Numbered from the stretch's first letter, positions 9,987 to 20,455 are shown. The stretch: DNA of 64,000 bases from Terriglobia bacterium (GCA_020073305.1 JAIQFK010000002.1:248001-312000); one strand, 5' to 3'. Numbers and translations are program-made. Notes: generated by a model from the letters alone, not told the origin.

Positions 9987-11990
9987 CTAGTTCGAGGTGT
10001 GCCAGGTCAGAGCCACGAAGAGCGATCTCCCAGGGACGGGCATGGTGTCAACTTTCTCATAGAGCGCGATCGGGTCTGAGTATTTGACTCCGGATACGTT
10101 GCGCACGCCCGCCTGAAAATTGAGATTGGGCGCAATCCGCGTGGTGCCGACGGTGATGTCCGTGAGAAAGAGAGGGGAAAGGGTGGCGCCGTCCAGCGTC
10201 TGCCGCGATCCCATGTACTGTGAAGCACTGGCGAGCGAAAGCCGGTTCGTGAAAAGGGGCACGGAAAGCCGTAGTTTGCCAATCTGGCCGGGAGAATTCG
10301 CTAGGGGATAGTTGTGTGAAAAATTGACGGCACGTTGCATGGCCCAACTGGTTACGAACTCCAGCCGGCGGATTAGATGGCCGTTGAACTCGATTTCCAC
10401 TCCGGACGCGCGGTCTTTATCTTGGTTTTGATACTGGGCTGCACCGCTGGGCAGGTATTCCACAACCAACATATCGTTGATCCGGTATTGATACGCAGAT
10501 ACCAGGGCATTGAGCTGGCGGTTGAGCTTGCGCTCGACGCTGAACTCGAAGGTATCTGCCTTTTCCGGGCGAGCCGTGGGGTTGGCGACCTCGGTTAGGC
10601 CGCCGTCGTCGTAGAACAACTCATAAGCGCTGGGATTGCGGAAGGCCCGGCCATAAAGGAACTTGTACGATGTCCGTGCGGAAGGCTGATAAATCAACGC
10701 GGCGCGCGGGGAGACAAAACCATCCCGGTAATTGGAACGATCGAGCCGCACTCCCAGGTTCAGCTTCCACGTGCGCGTCAGGTCCCATTCATCCTGCGCA
10801 AAAATCGCGAATGACTTGTCGCGTTTGTCGACGCTCAGAAACTGTTTATCCTGCGGCTTGACGTCGATGTCCTGCTGAAGCGCGCGCAAATCGAGCCGGC
10901 CCTCGGCGCCCACGGTCAGCCAGCCGAAGCGGGGCACCGGGAACCGGTAACTAAGCTGGCTTCCGACCCAGTCGCCGTAGTAGAACGAGCGGTTGTCCTC
11001 AATGCCGTCACCGTCCGGATAGCGGAAAACACCGCGGAAACGGAAACTGTCGTAATACGTGCGCCACTGTAGGCTGCGCGACGAATCGAAGCTGTGCGTG
11101 TAGGTGGCATCGATGAAATTGCGGCTGTCCAGGCCCCGGGTGCCGCGGTCGTTGAACACGGTCTCACCCCACGAGATGGGCTGAATTTTGTCGCGAGCGC
11201 CGAGCAGCGCGATCACGCTCCAGCCGCGCCAGCTCAAATTGCCGAACAGGTGATATCCTTTTTCGCCATCCATGTCGATGGCACGCCCGTAATTGGTGGC
11301 CGGGGAATTGAATTGGGGAAGGTAAATGGAGTGTTCGCCGCTGTTGTTGAACACGGAGGCCGACAGTAGAAGGGTGGCGTCGTGGCCGAACGGTATGGAA
11401 GAAGCCGCTTGGATTTTCTTCTCGCCGAAGCTCCCCACCTCCATCCGCACCTCGGCGGCCTTAAACTCCTCGGGAGCGATGGTTACCACGTTAATCGTGA
11501 TGAAGATGCCGTTGCTCCCGTACAAGGCGGAGGACGGCCCGCGGATGATCTCAATCCGCTTGACCAGAGTCATGTCCAGCGGGAAATCCTGCCCAAACCA
11601 AGCAGTTTCGCTGAAGACATTGTCGACCATGTTGTGACCGTTCACCATGACCAGGAGGCGGGTACCATAATCGTCCGGCAACGAGAACCCTCGCACGCCC
11701 AGGAAATGATAGCTCCGGTCGTAGCTGGAGTAGATGCCCCGCGCAGAGCTCAGCGCTTCGCCCAGCGTCCGCCATCCGTACCGGCGAATCTCGTCCTGCG
11801 TGATCACGGTCACGCTGGCGGGCGCATCTTGGAGGCTCTGTTCATGCAGCGAGGCCGCCTCCACCTTCACTTGCATCAACTGCTCGATATCCAGGTTGGA
11901 GAGATCCTGCGGGTCCGGCGCCTTGTCACGCGCCTGCACAAAGCCCACCGTCCACACTACGCACAACGCCACAGCGATCCGCAGCTTCAC
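9987..11990 (-). CDS. TonB-dependent outer membrane receptor (copy 2)
   Basis: 667 residues, same length and domain order as its neighbour at 7793-9796. Signal peptide [20 protein letters not shown], shared linker [44 protein letters not shown], plug with [27 protein letters not shown], and a barrel ending [10 protein letters not shown]. Near-identical blocks ([32 protein letters not shown] against YADPIALYDAVETLPVPGRS) show tandem duplication. Probably a high-affinity uptake receptor using TonB-ExbBD energy. The intact sugar isomerase-like gene lies divergently 79 bp away, so sugar-related substrates are possible but unproven. Confidence 0.92.
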   Translation of the reverse strand: MKLRIAVALCVVWTVGFVQARDKAPDPQDLSNLDIEQLMQVKVEAASLHEQSLQDAPASVTVITQDEIRRYGWRTLGEALSSARGIYSSYDRSYHFLGVRGFSLPDDYGTRLLVMVNGHNMVDNVFSETAWFGQDFPLDMTLVKRIEIIRGPSSALYGSNGIFITINVVTIAPEEFKAAEVRMEVGSFGEKKIQAASSIPFGHDATLLLSASVFNNSGEHSIYLPQFNSPATNYGRAIDMDGEKGYHLFGNLSWRGWSVIALLGARDKIQPISWGETVFNDRGTRGLDSRNFIDATYTHSFDSSRSLQWRTYYDSFRFRGVFRYPDGDGIEDNRSFYYGDWVGSQLSYRFPVPRFGWLTVGAEGRLDLRALQQDIDVKPQDKQFLSVDKRDKSFAIFAQDEWDLTRTWKLNLGVRLDRSNYRDGFVSPRAALIYQPSARTSYKFLYGRAFRNPSAYELFYDDGGLTEVANPTARPEKADTFEFSVERKLNRQLNALVSAYQYRINDMLVVEYLPSGAAQYQNQDKDRASGVEIEFNGHLIRRLEFVTSWAMQRAVNFSHNYPLANSPGQIGKLRLSVPLFTNRLSLASASQYMGSRQTLDGATLSPLFLTDITVGTTRIAPNLNFQAGVRNVSGVKYSDPIALYEKVDTMPVPGRSLFVALTWHTSN

Positions 11991-12069
11991 AGAGGAAATA
12001 TCGACCGCTCAGGGTAAAACTTTAGACAGCCAACCTGACGGTCCCGCCCCCTGTGGCATACTGATCCCC

Positions 12070-12987
12070 ATGGTGAAACTGGGATTCGTCAGCGCAATCC
12101 TGCCGGATTTGGCGCTCCATGAAGTAGCCGCATTCGCCGCCGCCAACGCGTACGACTGCGTCGAGCTGATGTGCTGGCCCAAAGGCAAAGCCGAGCGGCG
12201 ATACGCCGGCGTCACGCATGTCGACGTGGTCGGATTCACCGCGGACGACGCCCGGCGTGTCAACGAAACCATGAAGAAAGCCGGCGTCGCCATCAGCGGG
12301 CTCGGCTACTATCCCAATCCGCTCACGCCTGATCCGGCCGAGGCGCGCGTCTATGTGGAGCACATCCGCCACGTCATTCAGGCCGCAAAGCTGCTCGGCG
12401 TCGGCGTCGTCAACTCGTTCGTGGGCCGCGACTGGACGAAATCCGTCGATGACAACTGGCCCCGCTTTCTCGAAACCTGGCGGCCGCTCATTAAGTTCGC
12501 CGAGGATCAAGGCGTCAAGATCGGCATCGAGAACTGTCCCATGGCGTTCACCAAAGATGAATGGCCCGGCGGCAAGAACCTCATGACTTCGCCCCGTATC
12601 TGGCGGCGCGCTTTCGAGGATATCCCCAGCCCTAACTTCGGCCTCAATTTCGATCCGTCGCACTTCATCTGGCAGCGCATGAATTACCTGAAACCGCTGC
12701 GCGAATTCCGCGACCGCATGTTCCACGTTCACGCCAAGGACGTGCGTCTCGACCAGGGCCGGCTCAACGACGTCGGCATCATGGCCGTTCCGAACGATTT
12801 CCACACACCCAAGCTCCCCGGCCTGGGCGACGTGAACTGGAGCCGGTTCTTCTCGGTCCTCACCGACACCGGCTACGACGGCCCCGTGTGCGTGGAAGTC
12901 GAGGATCGCGCCTACGAAGGTTCGCTCGAAAAGCGCAAGGCGTCGCTCACGCAGAGCGCCCGTTACCTGCGGCAGTTTATGCCGTAA
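12070..12987 (+). CDS. sugar phosphate isomerase/epimerase (xylose isomerase-like TIM barrel)
   Basis: 305 residues. The protein has the AP_endonuc_2/xylose-isomerase-like TIM barrel fold with conserved metal-ligand positions: Glu in [11 protein letters not shown], His in [13 protein letters not shown], His in [14 protein letters not shown] and Glu in [15 protein letters not shown]. Enzymes of this group (IolE, IolI, Hyi and relatives) isomerise or dehydrate sugars and inositols. The exact reaction is unknown. ATG 12070 starts [16 protein letters not shown]. The last codon overlaps the next gene (TAATG), so the two are translationally coupled. Confidence 0.85.
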   Translation: MVKLGFVSAILPDLALHEVAAFAAANAYDCVELMCWPKGKAERRYAGVTHVDVVGFTADDARRVNETMKKAGVAISGLGYYPNPLTPDPAEARVYVEHIRHVIQAAKLLGVGVVNSFVGRDWTKSVDDNWPRFLETWRPLIKFAEDQGVKIGIENCPMAFTKDEWPGGKNLMTSPRIWRRAFEDIPSPNFGLNFDPSHFIWQRMNYLKPLREFRDRMFHVHAKDVRLDQGRLNDVGIMAVPNDFHTPKLPGLGDVNWSRFFSVLTDTGYDGPVCVEVEDRAYEGSLEKRKASLTQSARYLRQFMP

Positions 12988-14753
12988 TGATGCTGCGTCC
13001 CCGGGTTTGGACAATCGCGACGGCCGCGTTGGTGGCATCGGCGTTTTGGTGCTCATGTGCGAAGCCCCCAGTAACGAAGTTTGCGATCTACCCGCCGGAA
13101 AACGTCGCATTCGCCGGCCTCGAAGTCGCAGGACCAGCAGCGATCTCCCCGGATGGCAGGCGGCTGGCTTTCATCGGTGTGGACGATACCGGAAAAAGCC
13201 AGCTCTGGGTGCGGCCGCTGGATGGGGCAACCGCACAACCGTTAGCCGCCACGGCGAATGCCACCTATCCGTTCTGGTCGCCTGACAGCCGATATCTGGC
13301 GTTCTTCGCCGATGGACAGTTGGAGAGCGTTCCCGCGAGTGGTGGGCCGCCCAAAACCCTTTGCCCTGCGCTCGACGGCCGCGGCGGCTCGTGGGGGGCG
13401 TTAGGGACCATCATCTTCGCTGCGGGCAGTGCGGCCGGACTGTCGCAGGTCCCGGCCGCCGGTGGCACACCGGTCCAGGCCACCGCTCTTGACCCGGGGC
13501 GCCAGGAGGTTTCGCATCGGCAACCCGAGTTCCTCCCCGACGGACGCCACTTTCTCTATGTGGCGATCAGTAACCGGGCGGAAAACAGCGGTATCTTCGC
13601 CGGAGACACCAGAGCCGGACAGGACGCAAGGAATGCCCGCCGCCTGATGAGCGGCGATGCACGCGTCGCTTACGCCCCGCCCCGATACCTGCTGTACCCA
13701 CTCGGTGGAAACCTGGTGGCTCGGGCTTTTGATTCGCAACGATTGGTATTCACCGGTGAGCCGCTCATCGTTGCTGATCACATCGGCCGCGGGTTCAACA
13801 GCCATGCCAGCGATCTTTCCGTGTCCGCCAACGGTGCGCTGGCGTGGCGCAGCCAGCCCATAGCTCCGCGGCAGCTAGCGTGGTTCGACCGCAGCGGCAG
13901 GCAAATCGAGGGCCCCCGAGGACCATACTTCAATCCCAGTCTTTCGCCGGATGGCAAGCGGGTCGCATTGAGCAGGTTGGAATCGCTGGCGCCGCCCACC
14001 GGGAACATCTGGCTGTTGGATTCCGTCAGCGGCTCGAGGTCGCAACTCACGGTTGGATCCGGCGCTCAGTTGTTACCCGCATGGTCGCCGGATGGGCGGC
14101 GGATCGCTTACGGTTTGGTCAGACCGCCGGATTACGGCCTGTACCTGAAGAACGCCGGTGGTGAGAGCGGCGACGAACTGCTACTGAAAACGGCTCATGT
14201 GGCGGTTCCCATGGATTGGTCGCGCGATGGGCGGTTCCTTCTTTACGCCGAACTGGAGCCGAAGACGAAATGGGATCTTAAGGTGCTGCCTCTCGGTGGC
14301 AACAAGAAACCCATGTCGGTTATCCAGACCGAGTTCAATGAGGGCGACGGGCGGTTTTCTCCCGACGGGCGCTGGATCGCGTTCTGGTCCGACAAATCGG
14401 GGCGTTACGAGGTCTACGTGCGATCCTTCCAGGGCGCACGCGCAACCGGCTCGGCGGAGACATGGCAAGTCTCAACCGTCGGCGGCACCTGGCCGCGATG
14501 GCGTTGTGATGGCAAGGAGCTGTTCTTCAAATCGCTCGACAACAAGATGATGGCGGTCCCGGTGTACGCGGGCTCAACATTTCAGGCTGGTGTCCCCCTC
14601 GCGCTCTTCGACACGCATGATCTGGAGCCGGACAATCTGACTTATGATGTGCGCCCGGACGGACAGCAGTTTCTGATCAGCGGCGTGTTCGAGGGGCGCC
14701 GGGCCCGCCCGGTGAACGTGTACCTGAACTGGCTAGCTGGGGTCAAGCGATAG
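12987..14753 (+). CDS. PD40 (TolB-like) beta-propeller lipoprotein
   Basis: 588 residues. A hydrophobic N-terminus ending WCSCAK gives possible lipobox cysteines. It is followed by PD40 blades: ISPDGRRLAFIG, WSPDSRYLAFFAD, LSPDGKRVALSR, WSPDGRRIAYG, WSRDGRFLLYAE and FSPDGRWIAFWSDKSGRYEVYVRSF. In acidobacteria such propellers often form the C-terminal half of membrane Ser/Thr kinases; here no kinase domain is present. Function is unknown; protein binding in the periplasm is a fair guess. Start overlaps the isomerase stop; a second ATG lies at 12990. Confidence 0.8.
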   Translation: MMLRPRVWTIATAALVASAFWCSCAKPPVTKFAIYPPENVAFAGLEVAGPAAISPDGRRLAFIGVDDTGKSQLWVRPLDGATAQPLAATANATYPFWSPDSRYLAFFADGQLESVPASGGPPKTLCPALDGRGGSWGALGTIIFAAGSAAGLSQVPAAGGTPVQATALDPGRQEVSHRQPEFLPDGRHFLYVAISNRAENSGIFAGDTRAGQDARNARRLMSGDARVAYAPPRYLLYPLGGNLVARAFDSQRLVFTGEPLIVADHIGRGFNSHASDLSVSANGALAWRSQPIAPRQLAWFDRSGRQIEGPRGPYFNPSLSPDGKRVALSRLESLAPPTGNIWLLDSVSGSRSQLTVGSGAQLLPAWSPDGRRIAYGLVRPPDYGLYLKNAGGESGDELLLKTAHVAVPMDWSRDGRFLLYAELEPKTKWDLKVLPLGGNKKPMSVIQTEFNEGDGRFSPDGRWIAFWSDKSGRYEVYVRSFQGARATGSAETWQVSTVGGTWPRWRCDGKELFFKSLDNKMMAVPVYAGSTFQAGVPLALFDTHDLEPDNLTYDVRPDGQQFLISGVFEGRRARPVNVYLNWLAGVKR

Positions 14754-14778
14754 CCCCCGCCCAGTCAAATATACTTGG

Positions 14779-15492
14779 ATGATCATGCTAGCCTATAAAC
14801 AACTTGAGGACCGGTTTGCCGGTCCGCTAACCCTGGGGCGAAGGCCCGTGGCCGTGACGTTCCGCGACAGCCCGCCACCCGGTGTTCCGAAATTCACTGG
14901 CACCGTACCCTCGGGATGCAGCTTCTGGCGGATCGCCGCCGAAGGACGGACGTTCTACACCGTCCCTTCGGATCACTTCAACTGCCCGGTTGGAGGTTAC
15001 ACACACAATGTCCCTCTGCCGGAGAATCGCGCGGCCGAACTCGAGCAGACTCTCGGGCTGATGGCCGGCGTCGGCTACATCCGTATGGAGGACATTCCCG
15101 GCGTTTTTCGACTCCCGAGCACACCGGCCGCGGTGATCTACGCGCCACTGGCCGACACGCCGGTCGACCCCGACGTGGTCCTGTTCTCGGGCCGGCCTGC
15201 GTCTTTGATGTTGCTCGAAGAAGCCGCCATGCGCGCTGGTGTGGCCGCGCAGTTGCCCATGCTGGGACGCCCCACCTGCATGGCGATTCCAGCGGCTCTC
15301 GCTCAGGGCGTCGTGGCCAGCGCGGGGTGCATTGGCAATCGCACGTACACCGGGCTGGGCGATGACGAGATGTACGTCGCGATTCCCGGCAGGGATCTCG
15401 ATCGAATCGCCGCCGAAGTCGAAACCATCGTCGCGGCCAACCAGAAATTGGCTGCCTATCACCGGGAACGGCGGGAACTGCTGACCAGCTAA
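14779..15492 (+). CDS. DUF169-family protein
   Basis: 237 residues resembling DUF169 proteins. Recognisable features are RPVAVTFRDSPPPGVP, the Cys positions in GTVPSGCSFWRIAAEG and FNCPVGGYTHNVPL, and the C-terminal GRPTCMAIPAALAQGVVASAGCIGNRTYTGLGDDEMYVAIPG. The function of the family is not established; conserved cysteines could bind metal or a cluster. ATGs occur at 14779 and 14785 with no obvious ribosome binding site, but TATACT at 14769-14774 could be a -10 of a nearly leaderless transcript. Confidence 0.75.
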   Translation: MIMLAYKQLEDRFAGPLTLGRRPVAVTFRDSPPPGVPKFTGTVPSGCSFWRIAAEGRTFYTVPSDHFNCPVGGYTHNVPLPENRAAELEQTLGLMAGVGYIRMEDIPGVFRLPSTPAAVIYAPLADTPVDPDVVLFSGRPASLMLLEEAAMRAGVAAQLPMLGRPTCMAIPAALAQGVVASAGCIGNRTYTGLGDDEMYVAIPGRDLDRIAAEVETIVAANQKLAAYHRERRELLTS

Positions 15493-15507
15493 ACACGTAC
15501 TTCTAAC

Positions 15508-17943
15508 ATGCGAACTTTCCTGCAGGACCTCCGCTACGGACTCCGTATGCTGGCTGCCCACCCTGGTTTCACCGCCGTGGCCGTGGTCTCGCTGGCCGTC
15601 GGCATCGGGGCCAACACGTCAATGTTCAGCCTCGCGGACGCCATGCTCCTGCGCCCTCTGCCGGTCGAGCGGCCAGGCGAGGTCGTGCGCGTCCTCAGCA
15701 CGGCGCGCGGTGACGACTCTGGCTCTTGTTCTTACGCGGACTACACAGACTTCCGGAAACAGACGCGGAGCCTGGCCGGTCTCTCAGCATTCGCTCAAGT
15801 CCTGGTTGGCTTCCGGGCCAACCCTGCGGCGCCCGCACAGGTCAAGCTTGGTTCGGCGGTGACCACCGACTTCTTCGATGTCTTGGGTGTGAGGCTTCCA
15901 CTGGGACGGGGTTTCCGGGCGGACGAGGACCAACAGCCGGTCGCCGTGCTGAGCCATGCTGCATGGCAATCCCATTTCGCAGGCGATCCGTCTGTCATCG
16001 GCCGGCGGATTCGTTTGAATAACATCGACTTCACCGTGATCGGCATCACGCCAGCGAGCTTCACGGGCTTGCAGCTCTTCGTCCACGAAGAAATGTACCT
16101 GCCCATGGGAATGTGGCCCCGGGTGTCAGGAGCGGAGAAGGATCCGCTCGACCGTCGCGACCACAGGAACCTGGCTGTCTATGGACGGCTGCGGCCGGGC
16201 CTCGCTGCCCGCGACGCCCAGTCGGAGTTCGCCACCATCGCACGGAACCTGGAACAAGCCTACCCGGACACCAATCGCGGGCGTAGTGTTTTGGTGCTGG
16301 CGGAGATCGAAGCTCGCAAGCACAATGACTCGTCACTGGTTCCGCTGGTGGCTCTGCTTCTCTCCATCGCCGGCCTGGTGCTGCTAATCGCCTGTGCCAA
16401 CGTCGCGAATCTGCTGCTCTCGCGCGCGGGGTCGCGCTCCCGCGAAGTCGCCATACGGCTCGCCATCGGGGCCGGCCGCGCGAGGCTGTTGCGCCAGTTC
16501 CTCACCGAAAGCCTGCTGCTAGCCGTACTCGGCGGAGCCGCGGGCCTGGTGCTCGCGATGGCGTGCATGCAGTTCCTCTCTTCCATCCGTCTGCCGACCG
16601 ATTTCCCCATCAGCCTGGTCGTTCCGCTCGATGTGCGCGTACTGGCGTTTTGCGCCATCGCCTCCCTGGTCAGCGGATTGATTTTCGGCTTTGCGCCGGC
16701 GGTCCAGATGCTCAAAACGGATCTCACCGGAACGCTGAAGGCGGGCGATCGCGCCGTTTCAGGCAGGAAGCGGCGCTTTCACGTCCGCAATTTGCTGGTC
16801 GTCGGCCAGGTGACGGTGTCCACCGTGCTGCTGGTGGCGGCGGGCCTGCTCGTCAAGGATTTCGTCCAGACGCTGAACTTCCGCCCTGGGTTTCGCACCG
16901 ACCATATCCTGCTCATGACGTTCGATCCCGCCGCCCTGCGCTATGACGAGTCACGAACACGCGAATTTTACAGGCAGCTCATCACGCGGGTCAAAACGCT
17001 TCCCGGGGTCCGTTCAGCGGCTCTGGGCCAGAACGTTCCTCTGGGAGTTACCCATTCGATCCGAGTCGTGACCATCGAGGGGTACGAAACGCAGCGGGAT
17101 CAGCAGGGCTTCTCCACTTATTTCAACACGATCGACGAGAACTACTTTGCGACCATGCAGATTCCCCTGGTCAGCGGGCGTGACTTCGACAGCCGTGACA
17201 TGGCTTCCTCGCCGCCGGTGGTGATTGTGAATCAGACTATGGCACAACGCTACTGGCCCAATCGCAACGCTCTGGGTGGGCGGATCACAATCGAAGGAAA
17301 GACCCTCCAGGTTGTCGGTATCGTCAAAGACATGAAATATAACGACGTTTCCGAGCCTCCGACGCCGTTTTTCTTCCTGCCCTTTTCCCAGCACTACACG
17401 CCGCCGATGACGCTGCACCTTGAGACAGTGGGCGATCCGGCCTCCTTCGCGGCGCCCGTGATGGCCGAGGTGCGTCGGCTCGATCCGGACCAGCCCGTGC
17501 AAGAAGTCATGACCCTTCATCACTTTTTCCAGCAAGGGGCGCTCTTTGCTAACCGGCTCATTGCACAGCTCGTGACTACGATCGGCCTGTTCGGATTGCT
17601 GCTCGCGACCGTCGGCCTTTACGGCGTCATCGCTTACTCGGTCAGCCGCCGCACGCGGGAAATCGGGATACGCATGGCCGTCGGCGCGGATCCTGGCGAG
17701 GTCTTGCGGCTGATTCTGCGCCAGGGAGCCGCACTCACCCTGATTGGGGTCGCGCTTGGCTCAGGCCTTGCCATCCTGATTTCTCCGGTGCTTCGCAGCC
17801 AACTGGTGGGCGTTAACCCCAGGGATCCGCTGGTCTTTCTGGCCGTTCCCATCCTGCTCTCCGGCGTCAGCCTGCTGGCCTGTTATGTGCCCGCTCGTCG
17901 CGCCGCGCACGTCCAGCCGGTCAGCGCACTACGCCAGGAATAA
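15508..17943 (+). CDS. duplicated FtsX/MacB-type ABC transporter permease (ADOP)
   Basis: 811 residues. It starts MRTFLQDLRYGLRMLAAHPGFTAVAVVSLAVGIGANTSMFSLADAMLLRPLPV, the hallmark of acidobacterial duplicated orphan permeases. There are two copies of a periplasmic core domain plus four-helix FtsX domain: helices near residues 285-400, then a second unit after VRNLLVVGQVTVSTVLLVAAGLLV, ending with helices at about 675-800 (GLYGVIAYSVSRRTREIGIRMAVGADP). No ATPase gene is adjacent, as is usual for this class. Substrate unknown; MacB-like proteins act in export or mechanotransmission. Confidence 0.9.
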   Translation: MRTFLQDLRYGLRMLAAHPGFTAVAVVSLAVGIGANTSMFSLADAMLLRPLPVERPGEVVRVLSTARGDDSGSCSYADYTDFRKQTRSLAGLSAFAQVLVGFRANPAAPAQVKLGSAVTTDFFDVLGVRLPLGRGFRADEDQQPVAVLSHAAWQSHFAGDPSVIGRRIRLNNIDFTVIGITPASFTGLQLFVHEEMYLPMGMWPRVSGAEKDPLDRRDHRNLAVYGRLRPGLAARDAQSEFATIARNLEQAYPDTNRGRSVLVLAEIEARKHNDSSLVPLVALLLSIAGLVLLIACANVANLLLSRAGSRSREVAIRLAIGAGRARLLRQFLTESLLLAVLGGAAGLVLAMACMQFLSSIRLPTDFPISLVVPLDVRVLAFCAIASLVSGLIFGFAPAVQMLKTDLTGTLKAGDRAVSGRKRRFHVRNLLVVGQVTVSTVLLVAAGLLVKDFVQTLNFRPGFRTDHILLMTFDPAALRYDESRTREFYRQLITRVKTLPGVRSAALGQNVPLGVTHSIRVVTIEGYETQRDQQGFSTYFNTIDENYFATMQIPLVSGRDFDSRDMASSPPVVIVNQTMAQRYWPNRNALGGRITIEGKTLQVVGIVKDMKYNDVSEPPTPFFFLPFSQHYTPPMTLHLETVGDPASFAAPVMAEVRRLDPDQPVQEVMTLHHFFQQGALFANRLIAQLVTTIGLFGLLLATVGLYGVIAYSVSRRTREIGIRMAVGADPGEVLRLILRQGAALTLIGVALGSGLAILISPVLRSQLVGVNPRDPLVFLAVPILLSGVSLLACYVPARRAAHVQPVSALRQE

Positions 17944-18009
17944 GCGCCGCTCCTGTTTTTCCCTAGCCCATTCGCACGGGAAAATTGCTGAAATTTCGAG
18001 CATTCTGAG

Positions 18010-18018
18010 TGGTATACT
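18010..18018 (+). promoter_or_regulatory. possible extended -10 promoter element before the PIN-TRAM/ispDF block
   Basis: TGGTATACT (18010-18018) fits an extended -10 (TGnTATAAT, 5/6 in the hexamer). No convincing -35 is seen at the normal distance, which extended -10 promoters tolerate. The leader to the GTG at 18101 would be about 75 nt. Confidence 0.35.
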
Positions 18019-18100
18019 TCTCCAACGATCTTTCTAGCCGGTGATCGGGGTGAAGACAGTTTACCTGCTCAGTCTAAGATCCACCCGGAGGTGGTGACTT

Positions 18101-19165
18101 GTGCTCGACCTCGCTATTGTTCGCCTCATTTTCATCCTTGTAATCAGCGCATGCGCCTATTACTTCCAGCCCTTCCATTTGCCGCCCGTTATTGCAGCCG
18201 CAGCCGGTTTAGCCGTTGGCGGTGCGATCATTCTTTTCGAACTGCGTGTCGAAAAGGTGAGTCTCAAGAGACTGATCGGGGCGGCGTTCGGGTCGGTGTT
18301 GGGCATCTTCGGCGCCTACCTGATGTCGCTCGTGCTGTCGAGGGTTAACGTAGAGAATTCAGCGACGCTTCACTTTCTGCAGCTTTTCCTTCTGCTGTGG
18401 ATGACGTACGTCGGCCTGGTGGTTGGCGCTAATAAAGGCGACATGCTGAATCTCTCGGCCCTGGGTGGCGTCTTTGGCGGCGAAAAAGGCCCGAAGAAAG
18501 CCTTCAAGATTCTGGACACGAGTGTCATCATCGACGGCCGCATCGCCGACATTGCCGAAACCGGGTTCCTCGACGGCGTGCTGGTGATCCCGCAATTCGT
18601 CCTGCGCGAATTGCAGCTCGTGGCCGATTCGGCGGATTCGATGAAACGCAACCGCGGCCGCCGCGGTCTCGATATCTTGCAGCGCATCCAAAAAATGGCG
18701 CACCTGAACGTACAGATTGTGGAAGACGATTTCCCACATGTCCGTGAAGTCGACATGAAGCTGATCGAGTTGGCTAAGGTGTATGCCTGCAAGGTCATGA
18801 CCAACGATTTCAACCTGAACAAGGTCGCCCAGCTTCACGGCGTCGAAGTGCTGAACATCAACGAGCTGGCCAATTCCCTCAAGCCCATCGTCCTGCCCGG
18901 CGAAACCATGCGCGTCTTCATTCTGAAGGAAGGCAAGGAGTACAACCAGGGCGTCGCTTACCTGGATGACGGTACCATGGTGGTGGTGGACAACGCCAAG
19001 CGCATGATTTCCAAAACCATCGACATCTCCGTAACCAGCGTGCTGCAAACCACCGCGGGTAAAATGATCTTCGGCAAGTTCGACGACCGCATGCACTCCG
19101 TAGTGGCCGAGAAGCATGAACGTGCACCGGCCCCGCGCAAAGCGGAAGCGGTGAGCGAGGGCTAA
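18101..19165 (+). CDS. YacL-like membrane protein with PIN and TRAM domains
   Basis: 354 residues. Four N-terminal membrane segments (about 5-110), then a PIN nuclease domain starting KILDTSVIIDGRIADIAETGFLDGVLVIPQFVLRELQ with acidic positions also in MTNDFNLNKVAQ, then a TRAM domain (about 265-330; ILKEGKEYNQGVAYLDDGTMVVVDNAKRM). This is the YacL/PilT-N type found just upstream of ispD in many bacteria, as here. RNase activity is plausible; the biological role is not settled. GTG start with GGAGG upstream. Confidence 0.9.
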   Translation: MLDLAIVRLIFILVISACAYYFQPFHLPPVIAAAAGLAVGGAIILFELRVEKVSLKRLIGAAFGSVLGIFGAYLMSLVLSRVNVENSATLHFLQLFLLLWMTYVGLVVGANKGDMLNLSALGGVFGGEKGPKKAFKILDTSVIIDGRIADIAETGFLDGVLVIPQFVLRELQLVADSADSMKRNRGRRGLDILQRIQKMAHLNVQIVEDDFPHVREVDMKLIELAKVYACKVMTNDFNLNKVAQLHGVEVLNINELANSLKPIVLPGETMRVFILKEGKEYNQGVAYLDDGTMVVVDNAKRMISKTIDISVTSVLQTTAGKMIFGKFDDRMHSVVAEKHERAPAPRKAEAVSEG

Positions 19166-19223
19166 GTTGAGACTGGGGGACGTCTCCCCATCAGCACAGC
19201 CGAAGACGAACGACTGAATCTAT

Positions 19224-19964
19224 ATGAAGGTAGCTGTCATCCTCCCCGCCGCCGGGCTCGGAACGCGCATGGGGCGCACGTCCGCGGAAACCGCAGGCAC
19301 CAGCCGGAAGCAGTTTATGCTGCTTGAGGGCTCACCCATTCTGCTGCACACGGTGCGCAAGTTCGCCGCGAGCGACCGCGTAAGCGAGATCGTGATTGCC
19401 TTGCGCCGCGAGGATCTCGAAGCGGTGGGCGAGCTGCTCCGCCAGGAGATCCGCAACAAACCCGTGCGCGTGGTTGAGGGCGGCAACAGCCGGCAGGAAT
19501 CGGTCGAGCGCGCTCTGGCGGCCGTGAGTCCGGATACTGATCTTGTCGCCGTACATGACGCCGTCCGGCCATTCATCGACCTCGAGATTATCGACAAGGC
19601 TATCGACGAAGCGCATGAATACGGCGCGGCCATCGTGGGCATCGTGCCCACCGACACCGTCAAGCAGGTGAGCGGCGCGCAGGCGACCGGCGCCAAAGTT
19701 CGCTCGACGATTTCGCGCGAGCGCCTGGTGCTGGCGCAAACCCCGCAGGTATTCCGCTACGATCTGCTGAAGCAGGCCTTCGAGGTCGCGCGCCGCGACG
19801 GTTTCGTCGGCACCGACGAATCCAGCCTCGTGGAGCGCCTGGAACAAGTGGAAGTGCGCGTGGTGATGGGCAGTGACCGCAACATCAAGATCACCAAGCC
19901 CGGCGACATGGACCTCGCGCGATTGTTCCTGGAACAGGAAACCGCCCGGCAGGCTCTTTCTTGA
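19224..19964 (+). CDS. ispD: 2-C-methyl-D-erythritol 4-phosphate cytidylyltransferase
   Basis: 246 residues. Nucleotide-binding motif VAVILPAAGLGTRMG at the start, VVEGGNSRQESVERAL, VAVHDAVRPFID and AQTPQVFRYDLL are IspD signatures. It makes CDP-methylerythritol in the MEP pathway to isopentenyl diphosphate. The sequence has an insert RTSAETAGTSRKQF between the glycine loop and the usual KQF block, slightly longer than in E. coli. Its TGA stop overlaps the TTG start of ispF (TTGA), so the two are translationally coupled. Confidence 0.95.
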   Translation: MKVAVILPAAGLGTRMGRTSAETAGTSRKQFMLLEGSPILLHTVRKFAASDRVSEIVIALRREDLEAVGELLRQEIRNKPVRVVEGGNSRQESVERALAAVSPDTDLVAVHDAVRPFIDLEIIDKAIDEAHEYGAAIVGIVPTDTVKQVSGAQATGAKVRSTISRERLVLAQTPQVFRYDLLKQAFEVARRDGFVGTDESSLVERLEQVEVRVVMGSDRNIKITKPGDMDLARLFLEQETARQALS

Positions 19965-20443
19965 GCGAATACCGAACCGGGCAGGGCTGGGACGTTCACC
20001 GGCTCGCCCCCCACAGGCCGCTGATCCTCGGCGGCGTGACCATCCCCTCTGAATTCGGACTCGAAGGCCACTCCGACGCCGACATTCTGTCGCACGCCAT
20101 CACCGACGCCATCCTCGGCGCCGCCGCCCTGGGCGACATCGGCATGCACTTCCCCGATACCGATCCTCAGTGGAAAGGCGCCAACAGCCTGCAATTTTTG
20201 GAGCACGCTCTCGACCTCGCGAAGCGCGCCGGATTCGCGCTGGTCAACGTCGATTCCACCGTCATTCTCGAGCGCCCCAAGCTAAAGGACTACCGCAACT
20301 CCATCCGCGAGAAACTCGCCGACACGCTCGCCCTCCCGCTCGATCGCATTTCCGTGAAGTTCAAAACGGCGGAAAAAGTAGGCCCGGTCGGCGAAGGCAA
20401 GTCCGCCGAGGCACAGGCTGTGGTGACATTGAGACGGGAGTAA
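19961..20443 (+). CDS. ispF: 2-C-methyl-D-erythritol 2,4-cyclodiphosphate synthase
   Basis: 160 residues, TTG start overlapping ispD by 4 nt. Motifs: GWDVHRLAPHRPLILGGVTIP (Asp-x-His metal ligands), EGHSDADILSHAITDAILGAAALGDIGMHFPDTDP, and the CDP-binding KFKTAEKVGPVGEGKSAEAQAVVTL. It cyclises CDP-ME 2-phosphate with loss of CMP, two steps after IspD. It marks the left border of the accessory island: the first repeat begins 12 bp after its stop. Confidence 0.96.
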   Translation: MSEYRTGQGWDVHRLAPHRPLILGGVTIPSEFGLEGHSDADILSHAITDAILGAAALGDIGMHFPDTDPQWKGANSLQFLEHALDLAKRAGFALVNVDSTVILERPKLKDYRNSIREKLADTLALPLDRISVKFKTAEKVGPVGEGKSAEAQAVVTLRRE

Positions 20444-20455
20444 GGTGAGTAGTCC

